Shown here: in pieces, positions 1 through 8,487 of the stretch
Numbering within the stretch: position 1 is the first letter of the stretch
Layout of the letters: the number at the start of each line of letters is the position of its first letter
NCBI RefSeq assembly: GCF_014647875.1
Contig: NZ_BMQA01000038.1
Span: 1-64,000 of the forward strand
Length of the DNA stretch: 64,000 nucleotides
Source of the DNA: Streptomyces brasiliensis
GTDB lineage: Bacteria; Actinomycetota; Actinomycetes; Streptomycetales; Streptomycetaceae
Reading direction: 5' to 3'
Notes under the pieces: model-generated
Databases searched by the model: none
What the model was told of the DNA's origin: nothing
What the model saw: only the letters and a program-made list of their open reading frames with translations
Program-made: the position numbers and the translations under genes

Positions 1-566
1 ATCGTCACACCGCCGTGACCTGCACACTCACGAGATCAACGCGACTTTGCAATCGCCCTGTCGGCGGCTCAGCGGTGAGGGATGTCGCCCAGCTCCGAGG
101 GTGACTCCCTGAGGGGCGACCCGAGGCCGGTGGAGCGCGAAAAAAGCGGAATTCCACATTTTGTGACGTCGGTCACGGCGCTTCGCCAATCAACCAGCGC
201 GCTTAGTAGACGCGGCATGGCAGACATCTATGGATTTGTCCGTCTTGGCCCGAATATGGATCCCGCCGCGTGTCCCAGGATTCCGCCCGGCCGACCCGCA
301 CGCCCGTTGCCCCGTGATGTAAGGGATCTGACGCCGCGACAGCTTTCCCTCCTGCCGCCGTGTGCGGACCGGAGGCCCGTGCACTGCCCTGGCGAGGTCC
401 CCGGGACCTACGAGGCCGGGTAGTGGCGGGACCCTTTGCGCTCCCTGTTGAGCCGTTCTAAGAATGACGACCCACAGGACGTCGCTGCAGTTCGGAACCG
501 GTGTTCACGCCGAGTCGACCGCGCACTGTGGCGCTCGGCGTCACCGAGTGAGTAGGAGCCCGCCAC
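1..566. other. Region upstream of snapalysin, no convincing gene
   Basis: I see no credible coding frame here. Candidate sites are a GTGAC-N4-GTCAC inverted repeat at 163-176 and a 9-bp palindrome TTCTAAGAA at 456-464, about 100 bases before the protease start. Snapalysin genes in Streptomyces are often controlled by a divergent LysR regulator that binds T-N11-A sites. No LysR gene is present here, so the 456-464 site is only a possible operator. Confidence 0.4.
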
Positions 567-1394
567 ATGAAGTCGTCCCGAATGTCCGCGAGACTCCTCG
601 CCCTCGCTCTCGGCCTGGGTCTGGCCTCCAGCGCGCTGGGCGCGGCGGTGCCGGCGAGCGCCCAGACGGCCGCTACCCCGTCCGCTGCCGCCGGTACCTC
701 CGTGGCGCGGTACGACGGGTCGGTTGAGGAGGCTGCGAACAACAAGGCGTTCTTCGAGGCTGTGCTCAAGTCGGTCGCCGAGAAGCGCGCCGCCCAGCCC
801 AACGCGCAGGCGGTGACCCTCTACTACGACGCCTCCCGGGCACCGAGCTTCCGTTCGCAGATAGCGAGCGCGGCCTCGATCTGGAACAGCTCCGAGTCCA
901 ACGTCAAGCTCCAGGAGGCTTCGAGCGGTGCCGACTTCTCCTACTACGAGGGCAACGACACGCGCGGGTCTCACGCCTCCACCAACGGCCACGGAAGTGG
1001 CTACGTCTTCCTCGACTACGCCCAGACCCAGCAGTACGACTCGGTCCGCGTCGTCACCCACGAGACCGGGCACGTGCTGGGCCTGCCGGACGACTACGGC
1101 GGGCCGTGCAGTGAGCTGATGTCGGGCGGCAGCGCCGGCCCGTCCTGCACCAACCGCTACCCGAACGTCACCGAGCGCTCGCGTGTCGACCAGCTGTGGG
1201 CCACCGGACTCGCGCAGGCCCCGGGCACGGTGAACCAGCCCGCTGAAGACCCGAGCGCTGCACCGCCGGCACCGCCCGTAGCCCCAGGCACGGTGAACCA
1301 GCCCGCTGAAGACCCGAGCGCTGCACCGCCGGCACGGACCGTGACGCCGGGTCACGGTCCGTGGCGTCCGCTCCACGGTACGCCCTGGAGGTGA
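567..1394 (+). CDS. snpA: Snapalysin, secreted M7 neutral metalloprotease
   Basis: Extracellular zinc endopeptidase of family M7, the small neutral protease of streptomycetes. Residues 1 to about 33 form a signal peptide with a basic start, a Leu/Ala/Gly core and an Ala-x-Ala cleavage area. The zinc motif HETGHVLGLPDD begins at His165, giving the HExxHxxGxxD signature, followed by the conserved Cys-rich ELMSGGSAGPSC segment. An AGGAG ribosome site lies just before the ATG. The family usually ends soon after the DQLWATG segment near residue 214. This copy continues for about 60 residues made of two near-identical 21-residue Pro/Ala-rich repeats and then reads into a hairpin that looks like the transcription terminator. 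The tail is therefore probably recent and not needed for catalysis. Confidence 0.93.
   Translation: MKSSRMSARLLALALGLGLASSALGAAVPASAQTAATPSAAAGTSVARYDGSVEEAANNKAFFEAVLKSVAEKRAAQPNAQAVTLYYDASRAPSFRSQIASAASIWNSSESNVKLQEASSGADFSYYEGNDTRGSHASTNGHGSGYVFLDYAQTQQYDSVRVVTHETGHVLGLPDDYGGPCSELMSGGSAGPSCTNRYPNVTERSRVDQLWATGLAQAPGTVNQPAEDPSAAPPAPPVAPGTVNQPAEDPSAAPPARTVTPGHGPWRPLHGTPWR
1218..1343 (+). repeat. Two tandem 63-bp repeats in the protease tail
   Basis: Units 1218-1280 and 1281-1343 are nearly identical and keep the reading frame. Each encodes a 21-residue segment containing APGTVNQPAEDPSAAPPA. The duplication lengthens the protein without a frameshift. Confidence 0.9.
1335..1361 (+). terminator. 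Hairpin inside the 3' end of the snapalysin gene
   Basis: A perfect 11-bp stem, CGGACCGTGAC (1335-1345) with GTCACGGTCCG (1351-1361), encloses a 5-base loop. It has the form of a streptomycete terminator stem. It lies within the open reading frame, 33 bases before the stop, so the frame has probably been extended into its own terminator. Confidence 0.7.
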
Positions 1395-1480
1395 TTGCGT
1401 TCCCAAGTGGGAAGCGGCTCGCTGTCGAGGATGGCGGGTGCTGGGGTGGCTACGGTCCCCTCGCCACTGACTCGCACCCG

Positions 1481-1846
1481 TCAGTCGATACCGACCAGAG
1501 CGACGGATTGCGGAGCCAGACCCGCCACGAGGGCATTGATCAGCGTCGACTTGCCGGACCGGGTGGCCTCCACGATCAGCCAGTGCGACACGCGCCGCAG
1601 GTCGACCACCCACGCGGCCCTGGTTTCGACTGCTCCGACAGTCACCCGGAGCAGGCGACCGGGTCCCCGCTGCTTCGGAACCCGAGGAGCCGCCAACGGG
1701 TCGGCCACCAACGCGGCGACCCGTACGACCCCCGGTCTCCAGGAGGCCACCCGCACCGCGTGGACTTGCCAGTCCTCCGCCATGGCCGGTGCAGCCTTGC
1801 TATCCGAGGATCCCGGACCCAGGCAGTGGACGTCGGGCAAGCCCAC
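1481..1846 (-). pseudogene. FtsK/SpoIIIE-type transfer ATPase fragment (AICE relic)
   Basis: The minus strand encodes a piece of the double-stranded-DNA translocase (TraB/TraSA type) that moves AICEs and streptomycete plasmids between cells. It holds the stretch HWLIVEATRSGKSTLINALV and then VALVGID before a stop. In functional members the Walker A box reads G-x4-GKS/T; here the first Gly is Glu (EATRSGKS). Only about 120 residues remain: both the N-terminal membrane region and the rest of the ATPase core are missing. Truncation and the altered P-loop make it a relic. Confidence 0.75.
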
Positions 1847-1850
1847 CTTT

Positions 1851-2427
1851 GAGCAGTTCTTTGCGCGACAGAGAGAGCTTCTCGGAGCTCAAGAATTCCA
1901 GCCCATCGAAGCAGACCTGCAGGCAGCGCACACAGAGTACGAAGCAAGCCTGAGTGAGCTTCCTGTCATCTTCCAGGTGCCTGAAGACGGGAAGAAGTGG
2001 CTATTCCGCATCCTCGCAAGAAATGCCGCTCATTCTGTTCTGCGATTCGCGGGTGACAATACTTCTGCATCAAGATTCGCCACACCAAGAACCGCAGACC
2101 ATCAGCGCTTACCCATAGACGACCCGACTCCGGACTGGCAGATGTTTACAGTCGGTTCCGACTCCAACATCGATTCGCATCGGTTCGTCGGTGTCAAGTA
2201 TTCCATGCCACTCCCCCAATGGCGCGTCTCTCGAAATCTTCCGAGGGGTTGAAAAGGGGATGTATGAAAGTCTTCGTGAGGGGAGAGTCAGCGCCTACCT
2301 CAAGAGAGCTCGGCAACTTCGCAGTGCGTGGACGTCAGTTTCGTCTGGAGCAGCTGCGAACAGTACCCAGCATCAGGCCGTCTCGGTTGGCAGCGACGGA
2401 ACTGGGCTGAGGATCCGTGTGGTGTAA
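1851..2427 (+). pseudogene. Unrecognised lower-GC coding remnant
   Basis: This stretch is less GC-rich than its surroundings. One frame reads as a plausible protein from PTFEQFFARQRELLGAQ to about 2252, where it stops. Around 2230 a second frame takes over with LEIFRGVEKGMYESLREGRV and runs to 2427. That hand-over suggests one gene with a frameshift. I do not recognise the family; the second part loosely resembles KTSC-type small domains, but the match is too weak to name. Confidence 0.25.
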
Positions 2428-2609
2428 CCGGCTACACGTGCTTTTGCCGGCGGGCCGCCGACGACATCCACGACTGACACCCACGACAGCGGCGCCGAGG
2501 CAATGACGGCAATACTGACGGCAACGACGGCGGACGGCAGCGGTGTCGGCGGTCTCCGAACCTGGACCCCTTTGGGGTCGATGACTTTCGACCCCGTGTG
2601 TTGAGTTGT

Positions 2610-2695
2610 TCACCCGGTTGCCGTGCTCGGTGTGCGGCCGATGTCGCGGTTCTTGAGCCGGTAGGAGTCTCCCTTCAAGGACACCAACGGAACGC
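2610..2695 (-). pseudogene. IstB-like ATPase C-terminal tail
   Basis: The minus strand reads SLKGDSYRLKNRDIGR and stops a few residues later. This is the usual end of IstB/DnaC-like helper ATPases found with insertion sequences and in AICEs, where it follows the DRLLHHAEV segment. Only the last 25-30 residues are present and no ATP-binding part is upstream in frame. Confidence 0.6.
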
Positions 2696-2739
2696 AAAGC
2701 TGTATTTGACGGTCCTCTTGGGTCCGCTCGGGCCGGTGG

Positions 2740-3019
2740 AGGGGCTGTATCTGCACCCTGACCACCGCCGTCGTCTGCGTCGTCCTCCCGTTGAAGGGCG
2801 GCAGCATGTTCTGCGCAAACAGCCCACCAGCTTTCGCCTCCGTTGTCTGTGACCCTCACACTCCACTCCGCTGGGTTGGCGCACGGTTCCCCCCAGGCGC
2901 ACTCGCCACATGCGGAGGTCGTGCCGGCTCTGCAGAATCTCGGAGGGCCGACCGAACCTGGCCCGGTCAATCTTGATCACCCACCGCCGGGTGAGCCGCA
3001 TCGCGGCGGCTGCGCTCAT
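2740..3019 (-). pseudogene. Small Cys-rich AICE protein, frameshifted
   Basis: The gene starts at an ATG that overlaps the stop of the 55-aa membrane protein (ATGA, 3016-3019), so the two were translationally coupled. The first frame gives MSAAAAMRLTRRWVIKIDRA. About 25 codons in, the sensible frame shifts to one with CGECAWGEPCANPAEW and a later SWWAVCAEHAAALQ. That Cys pattern (C-x2-C, C, C) suggests a zinc ribbon. The intact product would be roughly 80-90 residues. Function is unknown; position suggests a plasmid or AICE transfer-region protein. Confidence 0.45.
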
Positions 3020-3183
3020 GAACGCTTCAGGAACCTCAAATAGAACGCCACGAACACCAGGACGACTCCGACGTTCACCATCAGACGCGCCCAGAACTGA
3101 TGCCTGAAGAACAGGATGTCCACGCCAACCACGACGGCTACCAGCGCGGACACGTAGAGCACGACGACCGCCTGTCTTCCCAT
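3016..3183 (-). CDS. 55-aa membrane protein of AICE type
   Basis: A small integral membrane protein with two predicted helices, roughly residues 5-25 (VVVLYVSALVAVVVGVDILF) and 32-50, separated by the charged FRHQFWAR turn and ending LRFLKRS. An AAGAAGG ribosome site sits directly before the ATG. Its stop overlaps the next gene by ATGA. Very similar short proteins occur in streptomycete integrative elements, possibly as spread (Spd) functions, but a biochemical role is not known. It looks intact although its neighbours are broken. Confidence 0.65.
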   Translation of the reverse strand: MGRQAVVVLYVSALVAVVVGVDILFFRHQFWARLMVNVGVVLVFVAFYLRFLKRS

Positions 3184-3222
3184 CCTTCTTTTGTACTACG
3201 TGTCCTTCTTTCCTACTACGTG
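3184..3222. repeat. Two 19-bp direct repeats before the membrane-protein gene
   Basis: Copy 1 (3184-3202, CCTTCTTTTGTACTACGTG) and copy 2 (3204-3222, CCTTCTTTCCTACTACGTG) differ at two bases and are set 20 bp apart. On the minus strand each contains a GAAGG ribosome-binding core, so this could be a tandem duplication of the leader or a pair of operator half sites. Confidence 0.7.
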
Positions 3223-3736
3223 CGGTCGCGGTGAGAGTGAGCAGGAACAACACAATCTGTGAACACAAGCGGGGCAATGCGCCGCCGGTATCCCGGCAGC
3301 AGCCGTGCCCTTCGCAGGTCGTACCGCGATCGTCGGCTTCGGAGGGGCTAGCGGCGGCGACGGATCATGGAACCATCGCGCCCGTGCCTTCCGCGTGTTT
3401 AATCTAAAAGGCAAGCCACCGCGCGGTCGCATACATAACGCCCGTGGACCACTTGTGGACCAACCACGTTCCAGCGGCCGACCACAGACCTATGACGTGC
3501 ACACAATTCCGAGACTTAAGCGCCCTCCGGAGCCGTGCAGTACAGCACCGAACTACAGCAACAGTGATGACCACAGACGGGCGTCCCGAGCCGCTACCTC
3601 CCGGTCACCGGGGTGGGAACCCTCAACGACATCTAGCGGCGTACGAGTCGGCCGGCGACTTGACTCGACCACTGAGATTCGACCGACCACGTGAGTACTC
3701 GCAGGCAAGGCCTTTGTCGGTTGTTCTACATGGTCG
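3223..3736. other. No recognisable gene
   Basis: Neither strand shows a convincing coding frame. A repeated TGGACCA motif (GTGGACCACTTGTGGACCA) lies near 3443-3461 and could be an old regulator site of the adjacent element. Confidence 0.35.
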
Positions 3737-3871
3737 CTAGTCCTCCGCGTACGCGTCCCGAACGACTCTCATCTCGGCTTGGAGCTTCTGCTTGTGAAGC
3801 TCATTCAGCAGGGCGAGAGCCTCTGCCTTCGCTTCCTCCGATACGCCAGGCGATGTTGACACCTTCATCAT
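3737..3871 (-). CDS. 44-aa helical protein of unknown function
   Basis: A short frame on the minus strand starts at tandem ATG codons with an AGAGGG ribosome site and ends at TAG. The product is highly charged and probably helical (SEEAKAEALALLNELHKQ). It has a coding-like composition but no recognised family. It may be the surviving end of a larger mobile-element protein. Confidence 0.4.
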   Translation of the reverse strand: MMKVSTSPGVSEEAKAEALALLNELHKQKLQAEMRVVRDAYAED

Positions 3872-3992
3872 CACCCTCTGAGATCGCCAAACCTTGAATT
3901 GGACTCCCCAGCGCGCCCTTGGTCCTTTAGGGCTCGTAACACGATCTTGTGGATGTGCGCTGGTGGGGCGTGCCTTAGAGCTCGTATCGCGA

Positions 3993-4405
3993 TCACGATC
4001 CGGTCTTCTTGAGGCGGGTCCAGCAGATGAGGCTGCATGCCAACGAGACGAAGGCGTCGTGGAGTTCCATACGTCGTTCCCGGCGGACCGCGAGGCGTTT
4101 GAACTGGTGGAGCAGGGCGAAGGTCTGCTCGACGACGTAGCGGAGCTTGCCCAGAACCCTTGACGTTCGGGGAGCCCTTGCGGGAGATCACCGCCTGGAT
4201 GCAGCGGCGTCGCAGCTCACCGCACACAGCCTTCGAGTCGTACGCCTTGTCGCCCAGGAGGCACTCCGACCGCCGCCAAGGCCGGCCGGGTCGTCCGGCG
4301 ACGGGCGGGATGCCGTCGACGAGGTCGAGGGATTGGGTGATGTCGTTGACGTTGGCGGCGGTCGTGATGACGTGCAGCGTGGTGCCCTTGCCGTCGCAGG
4401 GTCCA
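3993..4405 (-). pseudogene. IS5-family transposase, C-terminal part, frameshifted
   Basis: The minus strand gives CDGKGTTLHVITTAANVND and LLGDKAYDSKAVCGELRRR, the central DDE transposase segments. After a one-base insertion near 4160 (within GGTTCTGGG) it continues in another frame as YVVEQTFALLHQFKRLAVRR and ends with LICWTRLKKTGS. The N-terminal third, with the first catalytic Asp, is missing. The shift site is not a slippery heptamer, so decay is more likely than programmed frameshifting. Confidence 0.8.
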
Positions 4406-4435
4406 TGCCGGGCGGTAGCGGGCGGGGTGGGCTCT

Positions 4436-4690
4436 GAACGGTGAGCTCGACGGGCAGGCCGACGCCGGCCATGTGCTCGATGAGCTCGGCCAGGTTCGCG
4501 GTGCCCGGCTGCGGCTTGAGCGCGGGCCGTGTCGCTTGGCCGCGCAGCAGGCCCAGCATTCGACTCAGTTCGCCGACCGCCTGTCGTCCGGTCTCCTGAA
4601 CCTGGCGCAGCGGCGCGTGCGCCTGAGAGGGATCGCGGTCGAGCAGGTCTTCGGCGGCGCCCGCTTGGACGACCGGCCCGTAGGAAGCGT
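4436..4690 (-). pseudogene. Histidine kinase (DesK/NarL-type) fragment
   Basis: The minus-strand frame reads VVQAGAAEDLLDRDPSQAHA, then TGRQAVGELSRMLGLLRG and LAELIEHMAGVGLPVELTVQ. This is the dimerisation/linker region of a HisKA_3 sensor kinase, from just after the phosphorylated His to just before the ATPase domain. The His box and the ATPase domain are both gone. The frame runs directly into the IS5 relic, so the insertion sequence or a deletion next to it removed the kinase 3' end. Confidence 0.65.
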
Positions 4691-4846
4691 CGACTCGGCG
4701 TCTCGATCTGCCAGGCCTGTGCGCGCAGCCGGCGGCGTTCGCCCTGGTGACGCCGCAAGGGCGGGCTGCTCTCTTCGGTGGCTTCGATGGCGATCCCGCC
4801 ACGCAGGCCAGACGCCGCTCATGGACCCTACTGCGTCCCATTTGAC

Positions 4847-4863
4847 GTTTCGCCTAACGGAAC
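4847..4863. promoter_or_regulatory. 17-bp inverted repeat, island operator copy 1
   Basis: GTTTCGCCTAACGGAAC. It matches four other sites in the island with the form GTTYC-N7-GGAAC. It lies about 180 bp before the CaiB start and is the first sequence on the left that clearly belongs to the island. Confidence 0.6.
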
Positions 4864-5000
4864 GACTTTCCGTCATGGGGGTCCCTGATGTGCTGTCCGC
4901 AGGGCACCGTCGCGACCAGTGTTCAACGAAATCGGCTGGATGAGTCACGAAGACTTCAGGTCGTCGCGTCTTCCGGCTACTCTCATTACCGAGTGACGAT

Positions 5001-5017
5001 GTTTCTCTAAGCGGAAC
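5001..5017. promoter_or_regulatory. 17-bp inverted repeat, island operator copy 2
   Basis: GTTTCTCTAAGCGGAAC, ending ten bases before the CaiB start codon. Its closeness to the start suggests that a bound protein would block transcription or translation start of the operon. Confidence 0.65.
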
Positions 5018-5026
5018 GAGGTTCGT

Positions 5027-6223
5027 GTGGCCCCAGCAGCACCTCTCGATGGCGTACGCGTGCTCGACGTCTCGACGATCCTGGCGGGGCCGCTGTGCTG
5101 CCAGATCCTCGGCGACTTCGGTGCCGACGTGATCAAAATCGAGCATCCCAAGAGCGGTGACAACATGCGCGGCCACGGCCGCAGCAAGGACGGCGTTTCG
5201 CTGTGGTGGAAGGAGATCAGCCGCAACAAGCGGACGGTTGCCCTCGACCTCAAGGACGAGCGTGGCGGTGAGGCGTTCCGTAGGCTCGCCCGCACCGCCG
5301 ACGTCATCGTCGAGAACTTCCGCCCCGGCACACTGGAGCGCTGGGGGATCGGCCCCGAGGTCTTGCTCGCGGAGAACCCCGGCCTGGTCATCGTCCGACT
5401 CACCGGCTTCGGCCAGATCGGCCCCTACGCCAGCCGCGCCGGCTTCGGGACCCTCGTGGAAGCCATGAGCGGGTTCGCCGCGCTCACCGGTGAGGCCGAC
5501 GGACCGCCAACCCTGCCCGCCTTCGGCCTGGCCGACAGCATCAGCGGCATCGCCGCCTCCTCGGCTGCCCTGATGGCGCTGCGTCACCGCGACCGCTCGG
5601 GTGAGGGGCAGATCGTCGACATGAGCCTGCTCGAGCCGATCATGGCCGCCGTCGGGCCGGGCCCTACGATCTACCAGCAGCTCGGCGAGGTGGAGCAGCG
5701 GCACGGCAACCGCTCGACCAACAACGCGCCCCGCAACACCTACCAGACCTCCGACGGCAACTGGGTCGCCGTGTCCACCAGCGCCCAGCGAATCGCCGAG
5801 CGCGTGCTCGAACTGGTCGGCCACCCCGAGGTGATCACCGAGCCGTGGTTCGCCTCGGGTGGAGGTCGGGCTGAGCATGTCGACCTGCTCGACGACTACG
5901 TCGGCAGCTGGATCGGCCGGCGGACCCGCGACGAGGTGATCACCGCCTTCACCGAGGCCGGCGCCGCCATCGCCCCCGTGTACGACGCCCGCGACCTGGT
6001 CGCCGACCCGCACGTGCGCGAGGCCCGGATGCTCGTGGAGGTCGACGACCCCGACCTCGGACCGCTGCTGCAGCACAACGTGATGTGGCGCATGAGCGCG
6101 TCGCCCGGCTCGATCCGGTTCACCGGACGCGACATCGGCGCCGACACCGACGACGTACTGACGGACGTCGGCCTCTCGGCCGACGAGATCACCGAACTGA
6201 AGGAGAGTGGGATCATCCGATGA
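5027..6223 (+). CDS. CaiB/BaiF family CoA-transferase
   Basis: Class III CoA-transferase of 398 residues, the usual size. It moves CoA from a donor thioester to a carboxylate, activating it for later steps. The N-terminal GVRVLDVSTILAGPLCCQIL and GADVIKIEHP are standard for the family. The covalent-catalysis Asp is expected in AFGLADSISGIAA (Asp170). The GTG start has an upstream AACGAGG site. It is the first gene of a cassette: its stop overlaps the next ATG (ATGA). With an HpcH/HpaI lyase nearby, a plausible job is CoA activation of a dicarboxylic or hydroxy acid before C-C cleavage, as itaconate CoA-transferase does. The substrate is unknown. Confidence 0.93.
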   Translation: MAPAAPLDGVRVLDVSTILAGPLCCQILGDFGADVIKIEHPKSGDNMRGHGRSKDGVSLWWKEISRNKRTVALDLKDERGGEAFRRLARTADVIVENFRPGTLERWGIGPEVLLAENPGLVIVRLTGFGQIGPYASRAGFGTLVEAMSGFAALTGEADGPPTLPAFGLADSISGIAASSAALMALRHRDRSGEGQIVDMSLLEPIMAAVGPGPTIYQQLGEVEQRHGNRSTNNAPRNTYQTSDGNWVAVSTSAQRIAERVLELVGHPEVITEPWFASGGGRAEHVDLLDDYVGSWIGRRTRDEVITAFTEAGAAIAPVYDARDLVADPHVREARMLVEVDDPDLGPLLQHNVMWRMSASPGSIRFTGRDIGADTDDVLTDVGLSADEITELKESGIIR

Positions 6224-7032
6224 CCGATGCGTTGCTCGGGACCGTGCAGAAGGGCGTGGACGCCGTCGACCTCGGACGACAGCTGCGCGTCGGCATGCCG
6301 CAGTCTCCGAACCATCCGCAGTTCTGGCACACCCTGCCGCGCCGCCACGGCGACATGGTCCGCGCCGACGGCGGCAGTGCCGCCAACGACATGATCACCA
6401 TGGGCTGTCACGTCGGCACCCACATCGACGCCCTCGCGCATGTCTCGCACGAAGGGCTGATGTTCGGCGGCGTCGACGCGGCGCAGGCCGGCGTCGGCGG
6501 CAAGTACGACGCCCTCGGCGTCCACACCATCGCCCCGATGATCCGTCGCGGTGTGCTCCTCGACGTCGCCGGACAGCACGGCGTGGCCTGTCTCGAGGGA
6601 GGCTACGAGATCACCGTCGAGGAACTGGAGGCGGCCGCCGCAGCGGCCGGCGTCGAGGTCGGCCAGGGTGACGTCGTCCTGATCCGCAGCGGCTGGGGCT
6701 CGAAGTTCGCCGAGGGCGCCGCCTACGTCGGCGGCCCGACCGGCGTTCCCGGCGTCGGCGAGACGGGTGCCCGGTGGCTCGCCGAGCGCGGGATCCACGC
6801 GGCCGGCGCCGACACGATCGCCTTCGAGCGGCTCGCCCCCGGAGGTGGGCATGCGCTGCTGCCTGCCCACCGGGTGCTGCTGGTCGAGAGCGGCATCTAC
6901 ATCATCGAGGCGCTCGATCTCGAGGAGCTGGGTGCGCGCGGCTGGGGCGAGTTCACGCTCGTGCTGGTGCCGATGAACATCTACGGCGCGACCGGTTCGC
7001 CGGTCCGGCCGCTGGCGGTGCGAGCCCGGTGA
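6220..7032 (+). CDS. Cyclase-family metal-dependent hydrolase
   Basis: A 270-residue member of the cyclase family (PF04199), which includes kynurenine formamidase and isatin hydrolase. These use a divalent metal to hydrolyse amide or lactam bonds. The metal motif HxGTHxDxxxH is intact as GCHVGTHIDALAHVSHEG. The later LIRSGWGSKF and AFERL segments are typical too. The start ATG overlaps the CaiB stop and the stop overlaps the next GTG, so translation is coupled on both sides. In this setting it may open a ring amide or remove a formyl group; other esters or amides are possible. Confidence 0.88.
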   Translation: MTDALLGTVQKGVDAVDLGRQLRVGMPQSPNHPQFWHTLPRRHGDMVRADGGSAANDMITMGCHVGTHIDALAHVSHEGLMFGGVDAAQAGVGGKYDALGVHTIAPMIRRGVLLDVAGQHGVACLEGGYEITVEELEAAAAAAGVEVGQGDVVLIRSGWGSKFAEGAAYVGGPTGVPGVGETGARWLAERGIHAAGADTIAFERLAPGGGHALLPAHRVLLVESGIYIIEALDLEELGARGWGEFTLVLVPMNIYGATGSPVRPLAVRAR

Positions 7033-8444
7033 GGGAGTCCACGCTCGCTCAGCAGCTCGGCGACTTCGCCGCGAAGACGTCGTACGACGACCTGCCGGCC
7101 GCCGTCGTCGAGAGCGTGAAGATGCGCGTGCTCGACACGCTGGGCATCGCCGCCGCGGCCAGCACGCTGGAGACCAGCCGGGCCGCCCGTGAGTGGGCCC
7201 GCACACAGGGTGGCACCGGGGTGGCAACCGCGGTCGGCGTACCCCAGCGCCTGCCGGGGAACCTTGCCGCCTTCGTCAACGGCGTGCTCGCTCACTCCCT
7301 CGACTACGACGACACCCACCTGCCGTCGGTGCTCCACCCGAGCGCGTCGGTGGTGCCGGCGGCTCTGGCCGCGGCCGAGCGGGTCGGTGCGGGTGGTCGG
7401 GAGGTCATCCGGGCGATCGCGCTGGGCATCGAGACCTGCGTGCGGCTGGGTATGGCCGGCTATGACCAGGAGAGCAACAACTCGGTGTTCTTCGAGCACG
7501 GTCAGCACGCCACCTCGATCTGTGGCGCGATGGGCGCGTCGGTCGCGGCGACGGTGCTGGCCGGCGGCGATTCCGCGGCGGTCGTGGACGCCCTCGGTGT
7601 GACCGCGTCGCTCGCCTCGGGGATCATCGAGGCCAACCGTACCGGCGGCACCGTCAAGCGGATCCATTGCGGCTGGGCGGCCCACGCGGCGGTCTCGGCC
7701 GCCGAGCTCGTCGGTCTCGGCCTGACCGGGCCGCCGACCGTGCTCGAGGGCCGGTTCGGCTTCTTCCAGGCCTGGCTGCACGGCACCTTCGACCCGAGCG
7801 CGATCGTCGAAGGGCTCGGCACCGACTGGTCGGTCCCGGGCATCTTCTTCAAGCCCTACCCGGCCAACCACTTCACCCACGCGGCCGTCGATGCCGCCGC
7901 GCAGATGCGCGCCGACGGCGTCACTCCCGACGACATCGAGTCGCTGGTCCTCGGCGTACCGGCGCAGAACCTGCGCACCGTCGGTGAACCGATCGAGGTG
8001 AAGCGGGCCCCGCAGACCGGCTACATGGCCCAGTTCAGCGGCCCGTACGCCGTCGTCCTCGGACTGCTCGGCGGCTCCGGGCTCGGTGCCGGGCTGGACG
8101 ACTACACCGACGAGCTGGCCTGCGACCCGCGGCGCCGGGCCCTGATGGCGAAGGTCGACGTGGTGGCCGACGAGCGGTGCACGAAGATCTTCCCGCACCA
8201 GTTCCCGGCGGTGCTCACTGCACGCCTGATCGACGGTCGCGAGATCGTGACCGAGGTCCTCACCAACCGCGGCGGACCGCAGCGGCCGCTGTTGTTCGAG
8301 GAGCTGGCCGCGAAGTTTCAGGACAACGCCGGCCGTGTGCTGGCGGCTGAGCAGGTGGACGGGCTGGCGGCGGCATGCCGTGAGCTCGAGAACTGTGCCG
8401 ACCTCGGGGGTCTGCTCGCCCCGCTGACCGAGATCGACGCCTGA
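7029..8444 (+). CDS. MmgE/PrpD family protein 1 (DYDDTH type)
   Basis: A 471-residue MmgE/PrpD protein. The family holds 2-methylcitrate dehydratase, cis-aconitate decarboxylase and iminodisuccinate epimerase, which act on tricarboxylic and dicarboxylic acids. This copy has the classical HSLDYDDTHLPSVLHPS segment near residue 90, then the helical MmgE domain and the KPYPANHFTHAAVDAA segment of the second domain. It starts at a GTG overlapping the cyclase stop (GTGA). It is the only one of the six full-length paralogues here with the canonical DYDDTH signature, so its reaction may be closest to the known dehydratases. Confidence 0.92.
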   Translation: MRESTLAQQLGDFAAKTSYDDLPAAVVESVKMRVLDTLGIAAAASTLETSRAAREWARTQGGTGVATAVGVPQRLPGNLAAFVNGVLAHSLDYDDTHLPSVLHPSASVVPAALAAAERVGAGGREVIRAIALGIETCVRLGMAGYDQESNNSVFFEHGQHATSICGAMGASVAATVLAGGDSAAVVDALGVTASLASGIIEANRTGGTVKRIHCGWAAHAAVSAAELVGLGLTGPPTVLEGRFGFFQAWLHGTFDPSAIVEGLGTDWSVPGIFFKPYPANHFTHAAVDAAAQMRADGVTPDDIESLVLGVPAQNLRTVGEPIEVKRAPQTGYMAQFSGPYAVVLGLLGGSGLGAGLDDYTDELACDPRRRALMAKVDVVADERCTKIFPHQFPAVLTARLIDGREIVTEVLTNRGGPQRPLLFEELAAKFQDNAGRVLAAEQVDGLAAACRELENCADLGGLLAPLTEIDA

Positions 8445-8487
8445 CGACACCGCTCCAGTGGCGGGACTGACTGCAAGGATGAGGGAA

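Noticed and set aside
82..423. A plus-strand 113-codon frame before snapalysin
   Set aside because: It is Pro/Arg-rich without a ribosome site or family pattern, and a minus-strand frame over the same bases looks no worse.
408..1613. A 401-codon minus-strand frame opposite snapalysin
   Set aside because: It is antisense to a gene with a signal peptide and an intact zinc motif. Its repeated segment only reflects the 63-bp duplication.
4147..4170. Programmed frameshift in the IS5 transposase
   Set aside because: The shift site GGTTCTGGG is not a slippery heptamer and the gene lacks its N-terminal third, so it is decay.
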